DNA of 64,000 nt, from assembly GCA_012932295.1 (NCBI GenBank), contig JAAONU010000001.1, forward strand, positions 27,008,550 to 27,072,549. The letters run 5' to 3'. The DNA is from Cyclina sinensis (lineage: Eukaryota; Mollusca; Bivalvia; Venerida; Veneridae). The stretch's first letter is position 1, and every line of letters begins with the position of its first letter. Shown here one piece after another: positions 47,251 to 57,339 of this stretch. The notes under the pieces are model-generated. The model ran no database searches and was not told where the DNA came from. It saw only the letters and a list, made by a program, of their open reading frames with translations. The position numbers were made by a program, and so were the translations under genes.

Positions 47251-49084
47251 TCAACATTAATTTTCACCTTTAGTTAAATGCTAAAGTCTTGTGAATTCTT
47301 ATTTAATGTAGATGTAGATATATCTAGTAGATAACTAAGTATTACATAAAAACTAACATCTTTAAGTTAATTCAAAGCATTATGCCATAATATTTTGACC
47401 ATTTTTATTGTAATTATGGGAATTGTGTGACATTGGTATAGATGTTGTCATATTTGAATGTAGTGAGGCTGTAAACAAAGGTACATGCTGGGGTGGATGA
47501 AATGACATTAAATTCAAAGTTAAGTTGACAGTTGTTTGAATTTTATGTTTTTGCTGATCTTCAATAATAAGTATGGCACTTTAGAGTCTGTAAGTTCATT
47601 GGTTAAGCATTTGATAGTTTTCTCATTTTGATGGACATAATTTCATTATGTGTTTATCATTTATTCAGAGATGCATTTATACAGATAATGCATGATTCAC
47701 TAGGCATGCATGTTCACAACATTTAAGACCCTGTTTAAGCTGGACCTTGCTCAGGCCTAGTATAAATGGGCGTCTTTTACTGTAAACATTGCTAATTTAA
47801 GAATTAGAATGCATTTAATGATTGGCTTGATGTGTGGCTATATTGTATATATATATATTCCATTTGTTAGTTAGAAAATGTATGTCTAATTTTGTGAACC
47901 AATTTTTTTATAGCAGAACACTTTTACTTTTGTGAGTACAGCAGTTAATTAAAAATGCATGACAGAACCATATGCACAGTTTATCAAATTATATTTAGTT
48001 TCTAAATGGTATTTTATATTTTGTAAAAAATGCCCTTCTCACAGAAAAATCCACTTTACTGTAACAAAACAGTTTCTATATTCTAACATACCCATGTTTA
48101 TTTTATTTTGTTCTAGTTTGTAGCTCTGTGACAAAACTATATTTTGTAATCTTTCCTAAAGTCATTGGAAAATATGATTTCAAATGTATAATTTTCTAAG
48201 ATATTTTTTTTTTTACTCGTGTGTGTAATGTAGGCTACGTCTATCCTGTTATCCCACATGTTTCTGTCCTGTAGATATTTATAAATACAGTAGTATTCTT
48301 CAGTAGGGACAGGATACCTTTTACTGGTAACAGGATCTCTCTCATCATTATAAGGTGATGTATAGTATGAAGTATTACTGACATTTCTCTCACAAAAATG
48401 TTCACATCATTGAAGAATTTATGACTACTTTGAAAAAAGAAAATTTATTTCACTCAGAATTGTAACTTGTTCGAAATGAAAGATTTCAATATTAATATGA
48501 ATAATAGTTTTTACAAAACAGTGAAGTTCATACGTTTTGAATAGTTTGCAAAATATTACATTCATTTGATCAGATATAATGAACTGAAATCAAAGGTATC
48601 CTGTGTTATCACACATGCATGTTGGCTGCCAGATCTTCGGGATCACTTGTATGTGCATCATAGAGGCATTTTGTATCATTATATATACAAGTAATGCTTG
48701 CCATAGCTTTCATTAGCTGACATCATTTTCTCATTTGCCATTTGGTGAAACTTTGGAATTCTTTTCTGTATATATATATGTAAGCAGGGAATTTGCATCC
48801 AAAGTATTGAATACTCCTTTGTGAGTTTGTTTTTAGACAAGGTATATTCATCAAATGAAAATTGCATTTGAAGTACTTAAACTTCTGTTTTTCTCAGCTT
48901 TAACAAGTCAAGAACAGAAATCAGATATATTATCAAGCTGTGGTCAGAATGATTTGTTTTGACTCATTTTGTGGTCTAAATTTCATCTAGGTAGGTGTGT
49001 AAGACATCCATGATGTGGTGTAATTGCATATTCCTTCGTCCATGGGTTGTACTTTTTCTCCACAGGTTCATAAATACATTTTTT

Positions 49085-49691
49085 ATACCCTGAAACGAAG
49101 TTTGGGGGGGTTTATAGGAGTCACCGGGTGATTGGTTGGTCAGGCGGGTTGATGTTTGGTCCATTGCAATTTCCTTGTCCGGAGCATAACTTGACAACTA
49201 CTGGTTGGAATTCAGTGCAACTTCATACAAGGATCAAGCACAATGACAGGAAGTGCAGTGTACAAGAGCTATAACGCCATCTTCACTATTTACAGAGTTA
49301 CTGCCCTTTGTTGGTTTTCCTTGTCCAGAGCATAAATTGAAAACTACTGGTTGGAATTCAATGCAACTTCATACAATGGGTCAAGCACAATGACAGGAAG
49401 TGCAGTGTACAAGAGCCATAACTCCTTCTTCAGTGTTTGCACAGTTAATGCCCTATGTTTATTTTCCTTGTCCGGAGCATGACTTGAAAACTACTGGTTA
49501 GAATTCAATGCAACTTCATACAATGGTCAAGCACAATGACAGGAAATGCAATGTACAAGAACCACAACTATCTTTAATTGCCCACAGCCATAACTCTATT
49601 TTAATTCTTTTACAAAGTATTCTGTTATTGATAACTTCCTCAGTTCTGAAGCAGTCTTGCGGGGGTATTAATCACATTTAGTGATAGCTAG
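49085..49691 (+). mobile_element. Pearl/Helentron-like element, ATACCC family, copy 2
   Basis: The head ATACCCTGAAACGAAGTTTG GGGGGG follows TTTTT. Three core units follow. The tail GGGGGTATTA, hairpin ATCACATTTAGTGAT and CTAG (49688-49691) precede TT. It is shorter than copy 1 by about two units. Confidence 0.65.
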
Positions 49692-52099
49692 TTTCATTCG
49701 TTGTGAGTACTTATTTCCTGTCATGCATGACTGATCTGTATTAAGTTGATTTTGAGAAAGTTTTCAGTCAACAAGTAGTTGTTTCTTGTATTGCTTCTTG
49801 AAAACACATCACAATTTTTTGTCTCATGTTGAATATGCTGTTATTTAATTTTGAGTCATGGTTAGTGATTTTCATTTAGCAGCTGTTTTCCAAAATTTTA
49901 TTTCAAAATCATAAGAAGTTAAAATGCTGCAAGCTTTGTTAAGTATGAGTCATTTTACCTTTGTGAATGAAAGAACTAATCAAGTTTGTAGAAGGGAGAA
50001 CAGTAAGATCAATAGGATTAGAACCTGGATGCAATTCCCTGCTTTAAATTTATTTTATAAAATCATTCAGACAGATAAATTTCATTTTAAATCATAAAAT
50101 TTATAGTTCACTGTAAAATATTATCAGATTATTGCAACATTTTATGCATCAAAGTTTAGTTGCACATCTTATTCTGATTTCACTCATTTAGTAGAAAAGT
50201 AAGGAGAATTAAATGTTTAAATTTTGTTGAGCTCCTCATGAATAACTGCGGTTTAATTATAAAGAAAATAAAATACCAAAAGATAGGACTTGCATGTTAA
50301 TATTTCATGTTACCCAGACATACAGTGTTTGAAATAATTATTTGTGAATGGGTTAAGTGGAAAAAGGTATTAATAATAGCTTTCTGAAGTGGGTTCTAAA
50401 CTGTAAGTTGTCTCATCAAATACAAAATTGTGTGATGCCAAAAGTTTTGCTCTCTACCCTCAGCATTAATGCTTTAATACTTACTGGCTGCGACAAAATG
50501 TCCTGAATATAAGACACTCTGTTCTTCTGAAGTACTGTCTGAAGTGCTATGCAAAAGGTAAAATAAGGGGGAGTGGGGAGATGTGTAATAAAGCTGTGTA
50601 GAGTTTCAGCAGCAATGTCAATCTGAAAGTCATTGATTATGGTGAAATGTAAGGGACTTTGCTATCTCTCACAGGAAGAGAAGGCAACAGGAATGCCAAA
50701 AAGCCAGCAAATGTTTCAAACACTGTTGTCTGTGTGATTGTGGCCCTAGCATGTACATTGTCTAATCAGACTATTTCCTTTTCTTTCCTTGCTATGGGGA
50801 AAATTTCACCGTTGTTGCGTTATGTAGCACAGAGACATCAATCTCGTAAGTATACTTTGAGCCAAAACAAGGTACTTGACATGTTCAGGACAGTGATTTT
50901 GTAACTATGGCATTTCAAGATTGTTAGTGTAAAAATGGCAGAAATTTGATGCTGGCTTTGAATTCTTTTGCAAAAAAGTTTGCAGATACCAATCATTTGA
51001 TTGGTGAAAGCCATTATAAAGTATTGAACTTGTTGTAAGGCATTGTACAGTTTATCATAGAGGAATTAGTATAAAATGCAGTTAACATAATGCAGAAATG
51101 TTACTATAATTAGTGTATGTAATGAAATGAGGCAGACTGTGCAAATTTTATGATAAGAGGTAGACTTTCAGAATTAATGCTTGTTATGATTGAACTTGGC
51201 ATAATGCAGCTGAAAATGTTTTGGAATCCTTGACAGAAGGGTACAGTCATACAAATTTTGAATCAGTTTCAAAGGGAATGTGACAAAAAACTGTTGGCTC
51301 TGGAGTGAAATTTCTGTAGTACATAATGTTATATTCACAGAAAGGTTTTACATTTGTTTTTATTCTGTCGGCAAACAGGTTAGATGCAGTGATCAGGCTA
51401 GGAATGCTAACAAAAAACGTCATTTGTAGAGATGTTGATGAAATACTGATTACCTTGCACTAGGAGAATATCTTGCACTTAGTTTGCACATCACTGAGAT
51501 TGCTATTAATGAAAGCTTGAAATTTCTCCCAAATAATATGACAGAAATAGCAACTCTGCGTCATCTGCTTTTGGTGCAGTGACATTATTTTACTTTCATT
51601 GAGAGCAAAGACTGATGAGCTTTATTTTGTTAGATTGAATGTGAAAAAGAGCTTATATTATTCAAAATTCTTTCACAGATTGTTCTCAACAGGTAGCGCT
51701 CACAATTACATCTTTATTTCAGCTTTCATTGTAATGTAAATATCAGTGATGTGCTTGTGCCAAAACTAACAAATTTGTTTATGGAAAATTAACAAAGTTA
51801 CCGTTGCACCTTTCCATCATGTTAAAAAATTATATACATAGAAGAATTGTGCAATTTGGAGAATATTGTTGAATTGCACTCTAGTACAAAATCTTGATTA
51901 ATAGTAAGAGAATTTACTTGATAGTCTTTGGTATTGTAATTTTTCTCATATCAGTAAGATTTACACAGAATTAAGTAGAAAAATAGTGACTAATGGTGTT
52001 GTCCTTTTGGTGTTGGCATGTATGTTTGTATGGAATATTGTCGATACATATACTCTGTTTCTGCTGATTTATTCACTGTTTTATATATGCATTTTCAAG

Positions 52100-52192
52100 G
52101 GAGAGCTGGAAAATCAGTTGCTACAGGCCAACCCAATTTTGGAAGCATTTGGTAATGCCAAGACGATCAAGAATGACAACTCTTCAAGATTT
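52100..52192 (+). CDS. MYH10: Non-muscle myosin II heavy chain, coding exon 5 (switch I, residues 220-250)
   Basis: TTTTCAAG is followed by [29 protein letters not shown] then [18 protein letters not shown] (residues 244-250) is switch I, which senses the ATP gamma-phosphate. [16 protein letters not shown] is near-invariant in type II myosins. The exon is 93 bp, phase 0 at both ends (TTT|GTAAGT). Confidence 0.95.
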
Positions 52193-52755
52193 GTAAGTTT
52201 TATTATTCACCTGCCAAACAGTTTGCAGGATATATAAGAGTCATGTTACGGTCAGTCTGTTTGTTGGTTGGTCCTTTACAGAACTCTTGACACAAACTAT
52301 TTCCACATTACTAGGACTTAAGACTCATCAGTTAAGTGTAGATGTGTGATGAGTTTTTCATGCACACCAGTGCCTGCTCTGTAGCTTTATGGCCCGTTAT
52401 AACAGTCTTTTATGCAAATCCACAATTCCAGGACCATCCATTTGAAACTTGGTATGCATGTTCACTATAAGAGTAGATGTGAATGACTTGTTGTCAGGCA
52501 CCCAAATGCTCGCTGCATGGTTTTATGGTCCGTCATAGCAAAATCTTGTGATGCAGACTGCTTCCACATTTCTGTTACTATTGATTTGAAACTCGATTTC
52601 CATGTTCAGTAGTGTGTGACATGTTTAAATGCCCCCAAAGGAGAGTGTATGGTTTTTTTACTGCCCATCTGTCAGTCTGTCATTCCATCTGTGTATCATT
52701 CTGTCAGTCTGTGATTTCGGCCTGAAACTTTCACATTGCCTGTAACTTACTTATT

Positions 52756-52957
52756 ATACCCCCACCAAACATAGTTTGGCGGGATGGAGGTCACTTTGTC
52801 CTGTTGCATCCCATCTCAATTGTTTTTCTTTAATATCTTTTAAACCAGTATAGGTATTAACTTGAAACTTGAAATATATATGAAGGGTTACAAGAATAAT
52901 CAGTAGGCCAATTTTCATAACTCTTCATTACATTTTAACAAAGTTATGCTCCTTTTT
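52756..52957 (+). mobile_element. ATACCC-family head fragment
   Basis: ATACCCCCACCAAACATAGT and TTGGCGGG match the head palindrome plan. The copy is cut off by the next element at 52958. Confidence 0.45.
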
Positions 52958-53976
52958 ATGTCCCCGCATCGAAAATGAGGGGGTGTATAGTTTTGCAAAT
53001 GTTGGTCAGTCAGTCAGTGACACTTTTATTTCTAATCAATATTTAGAGAACCCTTGAAACAACCTTCCTCACACTTGGTATGTAGGTTGGTCATGACTAG
53101 AAGATGACCCTCATAGTTTTTCAAGTCACCAGATCAAAGGTCAGTGTCACAGTGACCTTGAAAAGCAAAATAGTTTACGTTAAATAAATGTAGAAAGCTT
53201 GGGCCCAGGTTCCTCAATCTTAGTTCATAGGTTTGGTCATGTTTAGTAGATGCCCCCTATAGTTTTTCAGGTTACCAGACAAAGGTGAAGATCACAGTGA
53301 CCTTGAAAAGCAAAACGGTTTCCGATCAATAAGTATAGAATGCTTGGGCCCAGGTTCCTCAGACTTAGTGGTCATGTCTAGTAGATGCCCCCTATAGTTT
53401 TTCAGGACACCAGGTCAAATGTCAAGGTCAGGTGACCTTGAATAGCCAAACAGTTTCTGATAATAACTATAGAAGGCTTGGTCCAAGGTTCTTCAATCTT
53501 AGTCTATAGGTTGGTCATGACCAATAGATGGTCCCTGTAGTTTTTCAGGTCCCCAGGTCTAAGGTCAAGGTCAGAGTGACCTTGAATAAGAAAACGGTTT
53601 CTGATCAATCACTGTAGAACCCTTGGTTCTGGATTGTTCAAATTTAGTATGTAGGTTGGTCATGACCAGTAGATGACCCCTGTAGGTCAAAGGTCAAGCT
53701 TACAGCTACCTTGAATAGCAAAATGGTTTCCGATCAATTACTATAGAATCCTTTGTCCCAGTTATTCAAACTTAGTGTGTAGGTTGACCATGACCAGTAG
53801 ATGACCCCTTTAACTTTTCAGATTACAAGGGCAAAGGTCAAGGTCACAGTGACCTTGTATAGCAAAATGGTGTTCGATCAATTTCTATAGAATGCTTTGT
53901 CCCATCACCTCAATACTTCATGGCTTCCTGTAGAGGTAAGGTGCTAGGGGGGCATATATGTTTTACAATCACCTTG
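52958..53976 (+). mobile_element. Pearl/Helentron-like element, ATGTCCCC family
   Basis: The head ATGTCCCCGCATCGAAAATG AGGGGGTGTATAG follows TTTTT. Seven or so 135-145 bp units follow (GGTTGGTCATGACCAGTAGA, TTGAAAAGCAAAACGGTTTC). The tail has GGGGGGCATATATG and CTTG (53973-53976) before TTTG. The units contain AGGTCACAGTGACCT (53841-53855) and AGGTCAGAGTGACCT (53568-53582). The 3' hairpin is weak in this copy. Confidence 0.6.
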
Positions 53977-54300
53977 TTTGTTTTCCATTGGGTTTTGTAT
54001 AAAAACTTTGTAAATCTTCTTGTCTGAAACTGCATGTCTTAGAGCTTAAACATTTTGTATAAAGTATTGTCAAGTGGATATATTCCTTGGCTTAAAATTG
54101 GCCCAGCCCCTTGGGTCCTATTTGTATAATACATAAGGTCTTTGAAAATTTTCAATTCTGAAAGTGTAAGTTTGCTTCTAATGTTTACGCAACAGAAGAC
54201 CCACAGCTAAAGTACTAAGGTGAGTGATCAAGGGTCATCAGTGCCCTGTTGTTTTTGCTTTTTGTCATAACTGTATATATGTTTTATTTCTTTATTTCAG

Positions 54301-54364
54301 GGAAAATTTATTCGCATCAATTTCGACACGTCTGGATATATATCTGGGGCCAACATAGAAACAT
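54301..54364 (+). CDS. MYH10: Non-muscle myosin II heavy chain, coding exon 6 (residues 251-272)
   Basis: After TTTCAG: GKFIRINFDTSGYISGANIE and T, with the first base of a Tyr codon, then |GTATCC. It forms central beta-sheet strands of the motor next to switch I. The exon is 64 bp, phase 0 to phase 1, the length I recall for vertebrate NMII. Only the 182-bp intron 6 separates it from exon 7. Confidence 0.93.
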
Positions 54365-54546
54365 GTATCCTTTAATTGTACAGTTTTTTATGGTCTTTTA
54401 AATGCTATTTTATAACCATTTTGCAGTCTGAAATGAGACATTTACTATTGGAAAGGTCTAACTGTTCTTGATATCCAAGGTGTTCAGGTATTCTGCATTC
54501 TGCATAACAATAAAATGAGGCTTTAGATTTCCTTAACTGTGTAAAG

Positions 54547-54645
54547 ACCTACTGGAGAAGTCAAGGACTATACGACAGGCAGAGAATGAAAGATGTTTTC
54601 ACATCTTCTATCAGTTCCTTCATGGGGCCACACCTGCTCAGAGAA
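54547..54645 (+). CDS. MYH10: Non-muscle myosin II heavy chain, coding exon 7 (residues 272-305)
   Basis: It completes Tyr272 and reads [20 protein letters not shown] then [12 protein letters not shown], ending in phase 1 (AGA A|GTAAGT). LLEKSR and FHIFYQ are conserved upper 50-kDa domain motifs. The acceptor is AACTGTGTAAAG, weak in pyrimidines. The common QAKEER reading is QAENER here. No frame problem is seen. Confidence 0.93.
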
Positions 54646-55001
54646 GTAAGTTGCATATAGAATTCCTTGGAGTAAATTGCCACTATGTTTATTTTAAAGA
54701 TGCTGATTTTATCCTTATAATTAGAATAGTGAAAATGTAAATTAAGATCTCATTGTTATTTGTGGAAGTTATCCTGGTGTATTTGTGAAAATTATATTTC
54801 TTATGGTAATGAAGAGAATTAGCATGTGAGAAGTTCTTTCAGACCACGTGTTTGAGTTTAAAAAAATCACTGTATTTCAAAATACATAAAACTTTGTGTT
54901 TTCCCTTACTTTGGTATCTTAAGCAACATTCAGAAATGGGTCTGAAGCACTCACCTTTACACCCCTGAAATAAAGCATTTAAATTTTACCTATGTTCACA
55001 G
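54646..55001 (+). other. Intron 7
   Basis: 356 bp of AT-rich sequence with no recognised repeat. Confidence 0.85.
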
Positions 55002-55145
55002 AGGAGTTCCTACTGGAGGACATCAACAACTACCGTTACTTGACCAAGGGACAAATTCCAGTACCAGGAGTGGATGATGCTGCAGAGTTCCGTCTAACCA
55101 TTGAGGCCATGAACATCATGGGTATTGCACCCGAGGATCAGTCTG
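55002..55145 (+). CDS. MYH10: Non-muscle myosin II heavy chain, coding exon 8 (residues 305-353)
   Basis: It encodes KEFLLEDINNYRYLTKGQIP then VPGVDDAAEFRLTIEAMNIM and GIAPEDQS, phase 2 start and phase 1 end (TCTG|GTAACT). It covers the upper 50-kDa domain, where the EAM(N/R)IMGI motif is diagnostic of myosin II. Loop sequence here is variable between species and looks lophotrochozoan or arthropod-like rather than vertebrate. Confidence 0.93.
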
Positions 55146-55464
55146 GTAACTGTCTTTACCCTTTCTAGCTTACAGTCTCATAAAGAGCCATGCCAACTTA
55201 AAACATTTTATGATACGGCTAGGCAAATGCTCAGGTGAGCTATTTAGATCACCGTGTCCAGCGACCATCAACATTTTACTTCAAATGACATCCCCTCCAA
55301 AACCACAATGCCATTATTAACAAATTTTTTTTTAGCTCACCTGAGCAAATGCTTGTATGTTTGTTTAATGTACATGTATGTTTAATAAACATCTCTTGTT
55401 AAAACTTACCAGCTTTAGTTAATTCCAGTGATTTGTATTATTATGAAGTTTTGTCTGCTTTCAG
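55146..55464 (+). other. Intron 8 with two inverted AGCTCACC termini
   Basis: 319 bp. AGGCAAATGCTCAGGTGAGC at about 55218 and AGCTCACCTGAGCAAATGCT at about 55335 form an inverted pair about 100 bp apart. It looks like a very short or internally deleted pearl-like remnant. Confidence 0.6.
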
Positions 55465-55560
55465 CTCTCCTTCGAGTGATGTCAGCTGTGTTGCAGTTTG
55501 GTAACATGAAATTCCAGCAAGACAGGAAATCAGATCAGGCAACTCTTCCAGATAATACAG
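55465..55560 (+). CDS. MYH10: Non-muscle myosin II heavy chain, coding exon 9 (residues 353-385)
   Basis: It encodes LLRVMSAVLQFGNMKFQQDR and KSDQATLPDNT with split codons at both ends (phase 1 to phase 1). LQFGN and DQA.(L/M)PDNT are typical of NMII. The acceptor TGCTTTCAG and donor G|GTTTGT are acceptable. Confidence 0.94.
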
Positions 55561-55944
55561 GTTTGTACAAATATTTAAATTACATTTCATTTTTTTTTCT
55601 CGCCCTGAAGGGAAGCATATAATTATTAAATGTCTGTCCATCTGTCTGCCTTTTTGTTCAGTCCATAACTTTGTCAGTCTTGGATGGATTTTGAAATAAT
55701 TTTTGTTGCAAGTGATATGTTGCAATGTTAAAAACTAAACACAGAAATAAGTAAACACAGTTTGCTTGATCTATGTTAGCATTACCATTAGTCAAAATAG
55801 CCATTGACCACTTAGGTGTTTGAAAATATTTTCACTATTTCAACATTTTCTAGTTGGACTGCTGGGATATGACTAAAAATGAGGTTGAAACTGGCATTTA
55901 ACACCAGTTGAGCATTATACATGAATTCTGTAAATCATTTTCAG
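55561..55944 (+). other. Intron 9
   Basis: 384 bp of AT-rich sequence. GTCTGTCCATCTGTCTGCC near 55630 resembles the degenerate opening of other repeats, but no boundaries can be set. Confidence 0.8.
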
Positions 55945-56063
55945 TTGCACAGAAGGCCTGTCACCTGTTGGGGCTGGCAGTGACAGCTGTCACTCAAGCA
56001 TTCCTGCGGCCCAAAATCAAGGTGGGCAGAGACTATGTCACTAAAGCTCAAACAAAGGAACAG
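55945..56063 (+). CDS. MYH10: Non-muscle myosin II heavy chain, coding exon 10 (residues 385-424)
   Basis: It encodes [20 protein letters not shown] then [20 protein letters not shown], ending in phase 0 at CAG|GTATGT. RIKVGRD.V.KAQT is the conserved cardiomyopathy-loop region at the actin interface. Here Arg is replaced by Lys in KIKVGRD, a conservative change. Confidence 0.94.
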
Positions 56064-57146
56064 GTATGTCATTAATGAGTACATATTAATTGTAGGTAAA
56101 TAAGGTGATACTTAGATAGTATTTACTACATTTTTAGGTCTTTCAGCACATTTATAATGAATGGGACATGCAATAATTTGTTAACTGGGCTGTTGTAGCT
56201 TACTGTAAAAAGCCAGCTTACTTGTTTTTACCAGCAAGCTTTTTATACCCCCACAAACGAAGTTTAGGGGGGGTATATAGGAGTGAGCTTGTTGGTCAGT
56301 CAGTCCGCCCATCGGTCAGTCCATTTCATGGTCTCCGAATGATAACTCTTGAAAAGTTAATGGATTGTAATAATTTTTAGTACACAGGTGTAACATAATA
56401 AAATACAGGTCAAGTTTGAATTGGGTTCAGACCACTTAATTTTTACAGAGTTATGGCCCCTTTTCATCTTCAGTTTTGCAGAAAAGTGGTTTCCAGATGA
56501 TATTTCTAAGGAGTCATTGGATTGTAATAATTTTTAGTTCACATGTGTAACATCATAAAATACAGGTCAAGTTCAAATTTGGGTTCAGACCACTAAATTT
56601 TTACAGAGTTATGGCTCCTTTTCGTCTTCAGTTTTGCAAAAAAAAAAAAAAGTTTCCAGATGATAACTCTTTAAGGAGTTATTGGATTCATTATCTTGTT
56701 GACCTCTACCAAAGTTAAATCGTTGCTTTGGGGTCACTTGATTTTACATAGACTTGTATAGGAAAAACTATAAAAAAATCTTCTTGTCAGAAATCTTAAG
56801 GCCTAGAGTTAAGATGTTTGGTGTGTATGATTTGTCTAGTAGACCTCTACCAAGTTTATACATGTCATGGCTCCTGCCCCAGGGATCACTTGGTCTTGAA
56901 AAGAGTTATGTAGGGAAAAAATTGCAAAATTCTTCTTGTTTGAAACCACAAAGCCTTACATATTTGGTTGAAGCTTCATCTAGTAGACCTCAACCAGAAT
57001 CATATTAATAATGGCTCTTGGGTTTGAATTGCAATAAACTTCATTTTGTTTTTGTTTTCCTCTACTAAGTTCTAAATCGTTTGAATGTGAGCACTTCTTG
57101 GAGCATTAATAGGTTTTAACGGATTCTATATGTGATGTTTTTCCAG
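56064..57146 (+). other. Intron 10 with ATACCC and AGCTCACC fragments
   Basis: From 56245 there is an ATACCCCCACAAACGAAGTT head with GGGGGGGTATATAGGAG and two 150-bp units (TACAGGTCAAGTT..TTTTTACAGAGTTATGGC). From about 56690 to 57005 there are AGCTCACC-family core units. Neither has a tail, so the junction at about 56690 is another head/core switch or a deletion. Confidence 0.6.
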
Positions 57147-57299
57147 GTTGAGTTTGCAGTGGAAGCCATTTCCAAAGCTTGCTATGAACGTATGTTTAAA
57201 TGGCTAGTCACAAGGATCAACAAGTCCCTTGACAGGACAAAAAGACAGGGGGCCTCCTTCATTGGTATCTTAGATATAGCTGGATTCGAAATCTTCAAG
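57147..57299 (+). CDS. MYH10: Non-muscle myosin II heavy chain, coding exon 11 (switch II, residues 425-475)
   Basis: It encodes [40 protein letters not shown] and [17 protein letters not shown] (residues 467-472) is switch II, which couples ATP hydrolysis to the relay helix. The exon ends in phase 0 at AAG|GTAAGC. The residue after EIF is usually D, E, Q or K before LNSFEQL. The expected next exon (LNSFEQLCINYTNEKLQQ) is not found before 64000, so the gene is cut by the window end. Confidence 0.95.
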
Positions 57300-57339
57300 G
57301 TAAGCACAAGAGTTGAGCTAGTGAAAAGGTCTGTTTTTA

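Larger units (their letters stand above)
44297..52099 (+). other. Intron 4 (7.8 kb) within loop 1
   Basis: It contains the candidate 27-bp cassette exon (45131-45157), a region with repeat-like phrases at 46270-47250, and an ATACCC-family element (49085-49691). The rest (45160-46260, 47250-49080 and 49692-52090) is AT-rich sequence without recognised elements apart from T, G and TA runs (about 44460, 46420 and 47848). Confidence 0.75.
52193..54300 (+). other. Intron 5 (2.1 kb), mostly repeats
   Basis: It contains an ATACCC-family head fragment from 52756, an ATGTCCCC-family element (52958-53976) and an AGCTCACC-family tail fragment (about 53985-54251) immediately before the polypyrimidine tract of exon 6. 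Confidence 0.75.

Noticed and set aside
50675..50731. A second possible loop 1 cassette exon after TCTCTCACAG
   Set aside because: The acceptor is good, but the frame that joins exon 4 meets TGA soon. The only in-frame donor, TCT|GTGTGA, is weak, and the other nearby GT gives a length not divisible by three.
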